From Tahibacter soli (lineage in GTDB: Bacteria; Pseudomonadota; Gammaproteobacteria; Xanthomonadales; Rhodanobacteraceae): a stretch of DNA of 64,000 nt. Below, piece after piece: positions 55,693 through 62,950 of the stretch (position 1 is its first letter; each line of letters begins with the position of its first letter). The position numbers and the translations under genes were made by a program. Where the stretch lies: positions 434,001 through 498,000 of the forward strand of contig NZ_JAOVZO020000023.1 of the NCBI RefSeq assembly GCF_025717065.2, given 5' to 3'. The notes below the pieces were generated by a model. It was not told where the DNA came from, did no database searches, and saw nothing but the letters and a program-made list of their open reading frames with translations.

Positions 55693-55718
55693 AAAGCCCC
55701 CGCTTAGCGGGGGCTTTT
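55693..55718 (+). terminator. Rho-independent terminator after the SymE-like gene
   Basis: A perfect stem AAAGCCCCCGC / GCGGGGGCTTT with a TTA loop and trailing T residues. It lies 13 bp after the stop codon. Confidence 0.92.
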
Positions 55719-55737
55719 GCTAGAAATGAACGATGTC

Positions 55738-56160
55738 ACGTCGTCTGAGTGGCCGCGTTGAGGCTGCGGACAGGTCTTGAAGCTCCGTCGACCGAACAAC
55801 TCGCACTCCAGGCTCGCGAAGTCGCCTTCGGCCATCTCGAAGTCATAGGCATCTCCAACGCTTCCCATTGCAACTCCTCGATCTGAGATGTTGCAACGAC
55901 CTGTTGAATCAGCCCGGGTTGCCTTGATCGCGATGGTGGATCACGTGCCGCGGACGCCTTTGCTCTAGCGACATATTCAAAGCGGGCAGCACGAGATTTG
56001 TCGTCATCACTTTTCCCATCGCCCTGCCGATCACACGGCTGCTCTGCATGTCGATCACCACCGCCAGGTACAGGAACCCCGCCCAGGTCGGCACGTAGGT
56101 CACGTCCATCACCCACGATCGTTGTTGACAGGTGTCGTTGTGGGATCGCGCTTGTAACGT
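55738..56160 (-). pseudogene. IS3-family transposase (OrfB) remnant
   Basis: Broken integrase-core fragments in more than one frame: WVMDVTYVPTWAGFLYLAVV and IDMQSSRVIGRAMG in the frame ending at 55909, then pieces resembling SVGDAYDFEMAEGDFASLEC and RRSFKTCPQPQRG further on. These match the DDE region and C-terminal end of IS3-type OrfB, with lost residues and frameshifts (the HSDQGS block reads HRDQGN). No intact ends or orfA were found, so it is an old, dead copy. Confidence 0.75.
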
Positions 56161-56239
56161 TAGTGAAGCACAAGCTTCTGCTGCGACGCAGCACCTTCAG
56201 CTGGGAGGATGCGGTGTTTGATGGCAGTAGGGGACGCGA

Positions 56240-56536
56240 GTGGGGAGGCCTATCGGGCTACCTAGCCCGACGAGTGGCTCGACCGCTGTTGGGTCTAGAT
56301 GGCGACGCGAACTCACTGTGCGGCACTCGTTCAAGGACGCGGTAGGCCAGGCGGCCGAAACGGCCGTCGCGGTCATCTCAGCACGTGCACAGGCCATCGA
56401 AGACATGCTGTCAGCATCTGAGTACAGCCAAGTGCCTGACATGGATCTGGCTGGGCCGTACCGCATCCCCTCGAGTTGCGCCCATTTCTGTTGGAAAAGC
56501 CGTGATAGAGCTCGCGGAGGAGCAACAAGAAAATGA
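56240..56536 (+). CDS. Doubtful ORF preceding the GIY-YIG gene
   Basis: A 98-aa frame whose stop overlaps the next start (ATGA). The middle looks protein-like (AVAVISARAQAIEDMLSASE), but both ends look random. A neighbouring frame gives a better tail (SVGKAVIELAEEQQENDT) ending at 56538, so there may be a frameshift near 56480. No family is recognised; it may be the relic of a third component of the module. Confidence 0.3.
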   Translation: MGRPIGLPSPTSGSTAVGSRWRRELTVRHSFKDAVGQAAETAVAVISARAQAIEDMLSASEYSQVPDMDLAGPYRIPSSCAHFCWKSRDRARGGATRK

Positions 56537-57015
56537 TACGTAGCTACGGAGTTCACTGGCACATCGACCGCGTTTTCTGGGGAAGGCCAAATAACGCAGG
56601 GACACTGCTCGGTGCTGCAAGCCGAAGTCCTCGAGCTATACCAGTCGATTTTCGCGAACAGCGTGGCATCTATGCTTTGTACGCCGATTATGATTTGGTG
56701 TATGTTGGCCAAACGGGAGCCGGCAACGATCGGCTATTCCATCGCCTTAAATGCCACAGATCGGATCACCTCTCTGAAAGGTGGAATCGCTTCTCATGGT
56801 TCGGTACACAGTGGGTTACGCAACGTCATGAACTATCCACAGATACAGCCGCTGTACACCAAACTGTAGAGGCTGCGCTGAATATGCTGGAAGCAGTTTC
56901 GGTCGCGATCTCAGAGCCACGATTGAACTTGCAACGTGGCAGATGGGGGGACACGACGCAGTATTTCCAGTGGTGGGAGCGTCTGGCGAGCGAACAAGGA
57001 GAGGACGATGTATAG
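56533..57015 (+). CDS. GIY-YIG nuclease domain protein
   Basis: A 160-aa protein with GIY at 45-47 (RGIYALYADYDLVYVGQTG), YVG at 57-59 in place of YIG, a following arginine-bearing helix (GNDRLFHRLKCH) and a late glutamate E120 in LEAVSVAISEPRLN. These are the elements of the single-metal GIY-YIG nuclease fold. The N-terminal part (HWHIDRVFWGRP) is unrecognised. It lies 154 bp upstream of the helicase-nuclease gene, and both have AT-richer codons than the rest of the window. Probable nucleic-acid cleavage role in a defence-type module. Confidence 0.8.
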   Translation: MIRSYGVHWHIDRVFWGRPNNAGTLLGAASRSPRAIPVDFREQRGIYALYADYDLVYVGQTGAGNDRLFHRLKCHRSDHLSERWNRFSWFGTQWVTQRHELSTDTAAVHQTVEAALNMLEAVSVAISEPRLNLQRGRWGDTTQYFQWWERLASEQGEDDV

Positions 57016-57169
57016 ATTCTTACGGGTCGAGAATGGTCGTGGAACTCTTTGTCAAAAAGGGGCGGTCGAGACTTCGAAGGTTCGTCAATAACGCGATTCC
57101 GTTGAGCAGTAGCCTTCCAGTTACCAGCTCAATGAGATGTCATCGTTAATATTTGCCAGGGGAAAGGCC

Positions 57170-59689
57170 ATGGTGGATTTCAAAATAATAAATCCCGGTC
57201 CCGTCGGCGGTAAACCGATCGACCCAATTCAGCTGTATGATACGCTAGATAGGTCCGTCGAAAAGGGGCCGCTGAGACCTGCACAAGATGCTGTGCTTCG
57301 AGAGTGGTATGATTCTCGACGCAACGAGAAAGATGTTCTTATTAAACTGCACACGGGCCAAGGTAAGACCCTGGTGGGGCTGCTTATTTTGCAGGTGCAG
57401 CTTAATAAGAATGAAGGTCCTGCTGTATACCTGTGCCCTGACAATCAACTTATTGACCAAACTTGTGATCAGGCGCGACAGTTCGGAATTAAGACGTGTC
57501 GAACCGACGGAGATCTGCCGGATTCCTTCCTCGATTCTAAAACCATTCTTGTTACGTCCATTCAAAAGCTTTTCAATGGTTTGACGAGGTTTGGCCTCAA
57601 GCGCAACTCTATTAGGGTAGGGGCGCTCTTGATGGATGACGCGCACGCATGTTCCGACGCCATACGAGAAGCATGTAAGATTCGAATTTCTAGCAACGAG
57701 CCTGCTTATGCAGTATTGCGGGAGCTATTTGCCACTGACTTGGAACAGCAGGGTGTTGGTACTTTTGCGGACCTGATAAATGGCTCCAGAGATGCGGTCC
57801 TGCCAGTGCCATACTGGTCTTGGAACGCTCATGTTTCTGATGTAGCACGCATCCTGTCGGATCACTCAGACAAGAAGTCTATCAAGTTTGCATGGCCACT
57901 GTTGCGTGACAGGCTAAGGTCGTGTCAGTGCGTGTTCTCAGGAGTGGCCGCCGAAATAGAGCCTTTCATCGCACCGCTGGAGGACTTTGGAAGTTATGCA
58001 AATGCCGAACATCGTATATTCATGTCGGCCACAGTCACCGATGATGCTTTTCTTGTAAAAGGGCTGAAACTAGATCCATCCACGATCACCAAGCCCATCT
58101 CGTACTCAAAAGAGCGATGGTCTGGCGAAAAGATGGTTCTCCTGCCTGCTTTGATTAGCGATGCGCTCGATAGAGCAACTATTGTGAGAACGTTTGGTCG
58201 AATGGTTGCCAATAGAACGTCTGGCGTTGTTGTTCTGGTGCCGGGATTTGACTGGACGCACGATTGGGAGAAGTACGGAGCGCGCGTTGCCAAGAAGGAA
58301 ACCGTCACGCAAGAGCTTGAGCGACTGAAGAGAGGGAGCTACGCTGAGACAGTTGTTCTCGCTAATCGTTACAACGGAATTGATTTGCCGGACGATACTT
58401 GTCGCGTCTTGATTTTTGATGGTAAGCCTTTCTCTGAGAATCTGATTGACCGAAACGAAGAAAGTTGTCGCCCGACTAGTGTGACGACGCTGATGCGGGC
58501 CATAAGAACCGTTGAGCAAGGTATGGGGCGTAGCGTAAGGGGTGAGAAGGACTACTCAGTTATCGTTGTAACTGGCGCCGAAGTAACGCGGTTGCTAAGA
58601 GAAAAGGTCTCTCGTAGCTTCCTTTCGTCGCAAATGGCGATGCAAATTGAAATCGGTCTAGACATCGCCTCAATGGCACAGCAAGAGATCGTGTCCGGCA
58701 AAGAGCCGTTCGAGAGTTTTATGGGATTGATCATGCAGTCCCTGAGGAGGGATGATGGGTGGAAGAACTATTACGCATCGCGGATGGCAAATGTCCTTCC
58801 ACGCGGGCCGAACGAGACGGTGCTAAAAATTTACACCGTTGAGCTTCAAGCCGAGCGGGGATTTTCGCAGGGTGACTATGGAGTGGCCACCAAACTCATC
58901 CAAGAATTGCTCGATACTGTTGATGGATCGACGGAGGACAAGGGATGGTATTTGCAGATGATGGCACGCTTCAACTATGAGACGAATCGTCCTGAATCCG
59001 AGCGCCTCCAGTTGGCGGCGCATAAGTGCAATCGGTCACTTCTGAAGCCTGCTCATGGAATAACGGTCACGAAGTTAAACGTTATTAGTCAGGGGCGAGT
59101 TGAAAGAATTATTGCCTGGGTTCGCCGATTCAATGCTTACGACCAACTCAATGTCGCCATTACTGATATCTTATCGAATTTGCGGTTCGGGGTGGCGTCA
59201 GATCGTTTTGAGAACGCTTTGAATGAGCTAAGTTCTGCGCTCGGTTTTGGCGGCGAACGCCCCGACAAGGAGTGGAAAGAGGGGCCCGATAATCTGTGGG
59301 CACTTGACGATAACCACTATGTCATCTGGGAATGCAAGAATGAAGTTGAATTGACGCGCAGTGAAATTAATAAGCGCGAAGCCGAACAAATGAATAGGTC
59401 AATGGCGTGGTTTATAAAGCACTACCCAGGAGTGCAGTCTAGAAAGTTGATAGTGCATCCATCTTACAAAGAGGGTAGCGCGGCGTCTTTTCTTCACGAA
59501 GTTGAGGCGGTTAGATCGGCGGAACTATCGAGCTTGACTGCGGCGATTTCCGGGTTCTTCAAATCGTTCGAAGGCGTTGACTTAGCTGACCTTTCTCCGG
59601 CGCATGTACAAAGTCTGCTCGACTCTCACAAGCTTACTGTAGGGGATTTTCTGTCTAGATTTGGCAAGAAGATTAAGCGACTGGTTTAA
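57170..59689 (+). CDS. SF2 helicase fused to a PD-(D/E)XK-like nuclease domain
   Basis: An 839-aa protein. Helicase motifs: I HTGQGKT (K66), II LLMDDAHAC (D156-H159, a DDAH box), III MSATVTDD (S286) and VI QGMGRSVRG (Q450, R454, R457). A helical stretch follows at about 470-680. The C-terminus has a nuclease-like pattern: EGPDNLWALDDNHYVIWECK, with D707 and E721-x-K723 as the PD-(D/E)XK triad, and a basic helix after it (EINKREAEQMNRS). ATG 57170 has AGGGGAAAGG just before it and is preferred to ATG 57137. Such ATP-driven helicase-nucleases are typical of phage-defence and restriction systems. I could not match the architecture to a named system. Confidence 0.85.
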   Translation: MVDFKIINPGPVGGKPIDPIQLYDTLDRSVEKGPLRPAQDAVLREWYDSRRNEKDVLIKLHTGQGKTLVGLLILQVQLNKNEGPAVYLCPDNQLIDQTCDQARQFGIKTCRTDGDLPDSFLDSKTILVTSIQKLFNGLTRFGLKRNSIRVGALLMDDAHACSDAIREACKIRISSNEPAYAVLRELFATDLEQQGVGTFADLINGSRDAVLPVPYWSWNAHVSDVARILSDHSDKKSIKFAWPLLRDRLRSCQCVFSGVAAEIEPFIAPLEDFGSYANAEHRIFMSATVTDDAFLVKGLKLDPSTITKPISYSKERWSGEKMVLLPALISDALDRATIVRTFGRMVANRTSGVVVLVPGFDWTHDWEKYGARVAKKETVTQELERLKRGSYAETVVLANRYNGIDLPDDTCRVLIFDGKPFSENLIDRNEESCRPTSVTTLMRAIRTVEQGMGRSVRGEKDYSVIVVTGAEVTRLLREKVSRSFLSSQMAMQIEIGLDIASMAQQEIVSGKEPFESFMGLIMQSLRRDDGWKNYYASRMANVLPRGPNETVLKIYTVELQAERGFSQGDYGVATKLIQELLDTVDGSTEDKGWYLQMMARFNYETNRPESERLQLAAHKCNRSLLKPAHGITVTKLNVISQGRVERIIAWVRRFNAYDQLNVAITDILSNLRFGVASDRFENALNELSSALGFGGERPDKEWKEGPDNLWALDDNHYVIWECKNEVELTRSEINKREAEQMNRSMAWFIKHYPGVQSRKLIVHPSYKEGSAASFLHEVEAVRSAELSSLTAAISGFFKSFEGVDLADLSPAHVQSLLDSHKLTVGDFLSRFGKKIKRLV

Positions 59690-59948
59690 TAGCGCTGACT
59701 TGAAAGAGCACCGTTTTGTGCAGATTCTTTTGTCCGAATCCAAATTCGATTTTGCAGGCTGTTGAGAAGCCCTGATTTCTAGCGACAATGATGGAGCCAG
59801 CCTATCTCGAGACCGTTCGGTGCGCGGTGGGCATTTGCAAGAATTGGGAAGTTTTCGTTGTGTTGGTGGAATCGAGGATCCCGGCTGATCTATTCCTTCA
59901 TTGTTGAGGGCTTCCACCCTTGGCGCTCCGCCAGTTGTGCCAGCGCAC
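59690..59948. other. Intergenic region after the helicase-nuclease
   Basis: About 260 bp of AT-richer sequence. A minus-strand frame here reads GFSTACKIEFGFGQKN and could be a transposase tail, but it is too short to assign. No terminator hairpin with a T-run was seen. Confidence 0.4.
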
Positions 59949-60515
59949 TTACTCAAGCCCGTCCATACGCAAGAAGTTCACCCCAAAATCAATCACCAGA
60001 TCCAGATTCAACACCGCATTCGGGTACCCCGATTCGATATTCAACGTCGAGAACCGCACTGCGTTGTCGCCGTTGACGAGTTCCGCGAGCGGAACGTCGA
60101 TCGCATGGCTATAGCCGCCGGTCTGCCCGGGCGTATCGATCATCGCCGTCTCGCCCGGTGTGAACGGGCGCACGTGGATCGGCGCGTCGTTGAGCTGGTA
60201 GCGCAGCCTCCCGGTGCCGAGCCGGATGCCGTTCGTGCCGCAGCCCTGGTAGTAACCGTTGAACACGAGCCGCGCGCGCGTCGCGTTCGCGAGCGAGACG
60301 TTGCGGAACGTCAGCGGCGCGCTCAGCGTCGAGGCGCTGTTCGGGATCACGTAGCCGAGGCTCAGCCCGTTGTGCACCGTCGTGTGGAACGTGCCCGGCG
60401 GATATTCGTCGGTCGTCGTGCGCGTCGACGGAACCTCGGCACCGGGGATCTCGTATTCGCGCGTCCCCGTGATCGCCGGTCCGGCGAAGCCGATGCTGTC
60501 CCAGGACAGATTTCA
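59949..60515 (-). pseudogene. 5'-truncated secreted beta-sandwich protein fragment
   Basis: A C-terminal fragment of a secreted protein, read from about 60515 (WDSIGFAGPAITGTREYE) to a stop at 59949, about 185 aa. Strand-rich sequence (ARLVFNGYYQGCGTNGIRLG; AMIDTPGQTGGYSHAIDVPL) suggests a carbohydrate-binding-type sandwich. It ends VNFLRMDGLE, similar to the IFRDGFE tail of gene 9031-12240. An in-frame stop lies just upstream of 60515, so the gene lost its 5' end before IS66 landed 20 bp away. Confidence 0.6.
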
Positions 60516-60525
60516 CGACCGCAGC

Positions 60526-60533
60526 GGTCGCGG
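60526..60533 (+). repeat. Target site duplication, left copy
   Basis: GGTCGCGG flanks the left end of the IS66 element and is repeated exactly at 62855-62862. Confidence 0.9.
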
Positions 60534-60579
60534 GTAAGCGTCCGGCGCCGCCACATTCTCGAACCCGATCATCAGAGCA

Positions 60580-60915
60580 ATGCTTGTCGCTCACCTTCTC
60601 AGAGCGCCAAACGTGCAAGCATCGAAGACCGAAGCATTCTGGCGTCGTCACGTTGAGGCGTGGCGATCAAGCGGCCTGACGCAGAAGCAATATGGCGCCA
60701 AGCTTGGTATCAATGCGTTGACGTTGGCGCATTGGAGCTACCTGCTCAAGCGCAAGTCGAGCACGCCTGGGCAGGCTCTGGTGCCGGTCCGCGTGGTCGG
60801 CAACACACTGCCGGCGACCATCGAGTTGCAGCATGGCGCCTGGCGTATCGCCGTGCCGGTCGGAACGGATCCACGCTGGCTCGCTGCATTGATCCGCGAG
60901 ACCTCGGCATGTTGA
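60580..60915 (+). CDS. tnpA: IS66 TnpA accessory protein
   Basis: A 111-aa protein with a helix-turn-helix type N-terminal part (KTEAFWRRHVEAWRSSGLTQ, KQYGAKLGINALTLAHWSYL). In IS66 it is one of two accessory proteins needed for transposition. The annotated ATG 60580 may be a little early: GTG 60613 would give the usual short start before ASKTEAFW. Its end overlaps tnpB by seven bases. Confidence 0.85.
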   Translation: MLVAHLLRAPNVQASKTEAFWRRHVEAWRSSGLTQKQYGAKLGINALTLAHWSYLLKRKSSTPGQALVPVRVVGNTLPATIELQHGAWRIAVPVGTDPRWLAALIRETSAC

Positions 60916-61247
60916 GCCCGACGTCGTGGTGGATCGCGGTGGAGCCGATCGATCTGCGTCGTGGCATGGATGGCTTGTTGACGGCGATTGCGATGCAGTT
61001 CGGTCACGACGGACTCGCCGGTGGCGCGTACGTGTTCCGCAATCGCAGCGCCACGCGGATCAAGGTGATCTGCGCCGACGGCAGCGGCGTGTGGATGTGC
61101 GTGCGGCGCTTGCGCGAAGGCCGCTTCGTCTGGCCGCGCAGCAGCGATCGCGTCTGCGAGATCGACGCGCAATCGTTCGCGTGGTTGTGCACCGGCGTGG
61201 ACTGGCATCGGTTGTGCGCAAAACCGCTGGTCGGCGCGCTGGTATAA
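60909..61247 (+). CDS. tnpB: IS66 TnpB accessory protein (Orf2)
   Basis: A 112-aa protein with the family signature IAVEPIDLRRGMDGLLTAI, then VFRNRSATRIKVICADGSGV, GRFVWPRS and a terminal segment before the stop at 61247. It is the second accessory protein of IS66 elements. Start ATG 60909 overlaps the tnpA stop, indicating coupled translation. Confidence 0.9.
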   Translation: MLSPTSWWIAVEPIDLRRGMDGLLTAIAMQFGHDGLAGGAYVFRNRSATRIKVICADGSGVWMCVRRLREGRFVWPRSSDRVCEIDAQSFAWLCTGVDWHRLCAKPLVGALV

Positions 61248-61262
61248 CTTTACAATCGGCGC

Positions 61263-62804
61263 ATGAGTGTTGATGTATCGACCAACGACGATCTGCAAAC
61301 GCGGTTGCGCGAAGCGCTGGCTGCGTTGGCTGACCGCGATGCCCTCATTGCTCAGCGCGATGCACAGATTACCGAGATGGCAGCGGTCGGCGCTTACCGC
61401 GCCGCGCGCATCAAGGTTCTCGAAGCACAGATGGCGGCGATGAACCGCGCCCTGTACGGCCGCCGTTCCGAACAACTCGACCCGGCCCAGCGGCAGCTGT
61501 TCGAGGAGTCGCTCGAAGAAGACATCGTCGCGATACAGACGGAGCTGGAGACGCTCAAGGAATCGCCGTCTGCACAGCGTCGCCAACCCAAGCGCCTGCC
61601 GTTGCCGGAACACCTGCCGCGCGAGGAGGTTCGTCACGAGCCCGCCTCGTGCACGTGCACGCAGTGCGGCAACGCGCTGACGCCGATGGGCGAAGACGTC
61701 ACCGAGCAGCTCGACTGCAAGCCGGCCGAGTTCTTCGTGCGCCGTCACGTCTATCCGAAGTACGCGTGTCGCGCGTGCGAGACGGTGACGGCCGCTCCGA
61801 GCCAGGCGAGTGTGATCGAACGTGGCCGACCGGCGCCGGGCCTTCTGGCACACGTGCTGGTCGGCAAATACGCCGATCACCTGCCGTTGTATCGTCAGCA
61901 GCAGATCTACCAGCGCAGCGGCGTGGAACTGGCCCGTTCGACCCTGGCCGACTGGACCGGCGCCGCCGGCGTCGCGCTGATGCCGCTGGTGTCTGCGATG
62001 AAGGCCGATCTGTTGCAGCGCCCGGTGATCCACGCGGACGAAACGCCGGTTGCGCTGCTCGATCCGGGCGCGGGCAAGACAGCACGTGCGTATCTGTTTG
62101 CCTACTGCGCCACGGACGGACCGCCGATCACGATCTTCGACTTCTGCACCAGTCGCAGCGGCGAGCATGCCAAGAACTTCCTCGGCGCCTTCCGTGGCCA
62201 TCTCGTCGTGGACGACTACGCCGGCTACAAAGCCCTTTTTGCAGAAAACATCACCGAAGTGGGCTGCTGGGCGCATATTCGCCGCCTGTTCTTCGAGTTG
62301 CATGCGGCGAAGGCCAGCGCGCACGCTGAACCGGCATTGCGCCAGATCGCCGAGCTGTACCGGATCGAAGCCGAGATCAAAGGTCTGGATCCGCCCGAAC
62401 GGCTTGCCCGACGACAACGCGATGCGCAACCGGTGCTCGATGCGTTCGAGCAATGGATCGACAACCTGTTGTCTGCCGCTTCACCCAACAGCGGCCTCGC
62501 CAAAGCGCTCGCGCATACCCGCAAGCGCTGGCCGGCGCTCGTGCGCTACGTCGACGACGCTTCGCTGCCCATCGACAACAACCCGGTCGAACGTTCGATC
62601 CGGCCCATCGCCGTGGGTCGCAAGAACTGGCTGTTCGCAGGCTCCAAAGCCGCCGGCGAGCGTGCCGCCGCGATCATGAGCCTGATCGCCACCGCCAGGC
62701 AGAACGGCCATGAGCCTTACGCGTATCTCAAGGATGTGCTGACCCGCCTGCCGACACATCCCGATCGGCGCATCGCCGAACTTCTGCCGCACCGCTGGGG
62801 CTGA
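61263..62804 (+). CDS. tnpC: IS66-family transposase TnpC
   Basis: A 513-aa DDE transposase. It has an N-terminal leucine-zipper-like helix (LREALAALADRDALIAQRDA), a zinc-finger region CTCTQCG...CRACE, the sequence IHADETPVALLDPG with the first Asp, VVDDYAGYKALF with the second, and a C-terminal block DDASLPIDNNPVERSIRPIA with the third catalytic position, followed by NWLFAGSKAAGERAA. Full-length and uninterrupted, so the element is probably active. Confidence 0.95.
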   Translation: MSVDVSTNDDLQTRLREALAALADRDALIAQRDAQITEMAAVGAYRAARIKVLEAQMAAMNRALYGRRSEQLDPAQRQLFEESLEEDIVAIQTELETLKESPSAQRRQPKRLPLPEHLPREEVRHEPASCTCTQCGNALTPMGEDVTEQLDCKPAEFFVRRHVYPKYACRACETVTAAPSQASVIERGRPAPGLLAHVLVGKYADHLPLYRQQQIYQRSGVELARSTLADWTGAAGVALMPLVSAMKADLLQRPVIHADETPVALLDPGAGKTARAYLFAYCATDGPPITIFDFCTSRSGEHAKNFLGAFRGHLVVDDYAGYKALFAENITEVGCWAHIRRLFFELHAAKASAHAEPALRQIAELYRIEAEIKGLDPPERLARRQRDAQPVLDAFEQWIDNLLSAASPNSGLAKALAHTRKRWPALVRYVDDASLPIDNNPVERSIRPIAVGRKNWLFAGSKAAGERAAAIMSLIATARQNGHEPYAYLKDVLTRLPTHPDRRIAELLPHRWG

Positions 62805-62854
62805 CTATCGCGGCTGATGTGGTTGTGGGGAAGGTGGTGAGGCCGAGCGCTTAC

Positions 62855-62862
62855 GGTCGCGG
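62855..62862 (+). repeat. Target site duplication, right copy
   Basis: GGTCGCGG, identical to 60526-60533, immediately after the right inverted repeat. Confidence 0.9.
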
Positions 62863-62896
62863 CAGGCACGCCGAACGTGAGCCGACGATCGGGCGA

Positions 62897-62921
62897 CCCA
62901 CGTCCCCGCAGGAGACGTGGG
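62897..62921 (-). terminator. Hairpin after the Calx-beta protein gene
   Basis: An 8-bp stem CCCACGTC / GACGTGGG around a 9-nt loop lies about 30 bp downstream of the minus-strand stop at 62951. No clear T-run, so termination is likely but not certain. Confidence 0.45.
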
Positions 62922-62950
62922 CAGCCGTGTCACGACTGCGTGCGGTCGCG

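Larger units (their letters stand above)
60534..62854 (+). mobile_element. Complete IS66-family insertion sequence
   Basis: A 2321-bp element with terminal inverted repeats starting GTAAGCG at both ends (20 of the first 27 positions match), three genes in the IS66 order tnpA-tnpB-tnpC, and an exact 8-bp target duplication GGTCGCGG. All three frames are open, so it may still be mobile and the insertion is recent. Confidence 0.93.

Noticed and set aside
59582-59956. Possible transposase fragment downstream of the helicase-nuclease
   Set aside because: One frame gives GFSTACKIEFGFGQKN, which is suggestive but too short and overlaps the helicase 3' end; left as intergenic.
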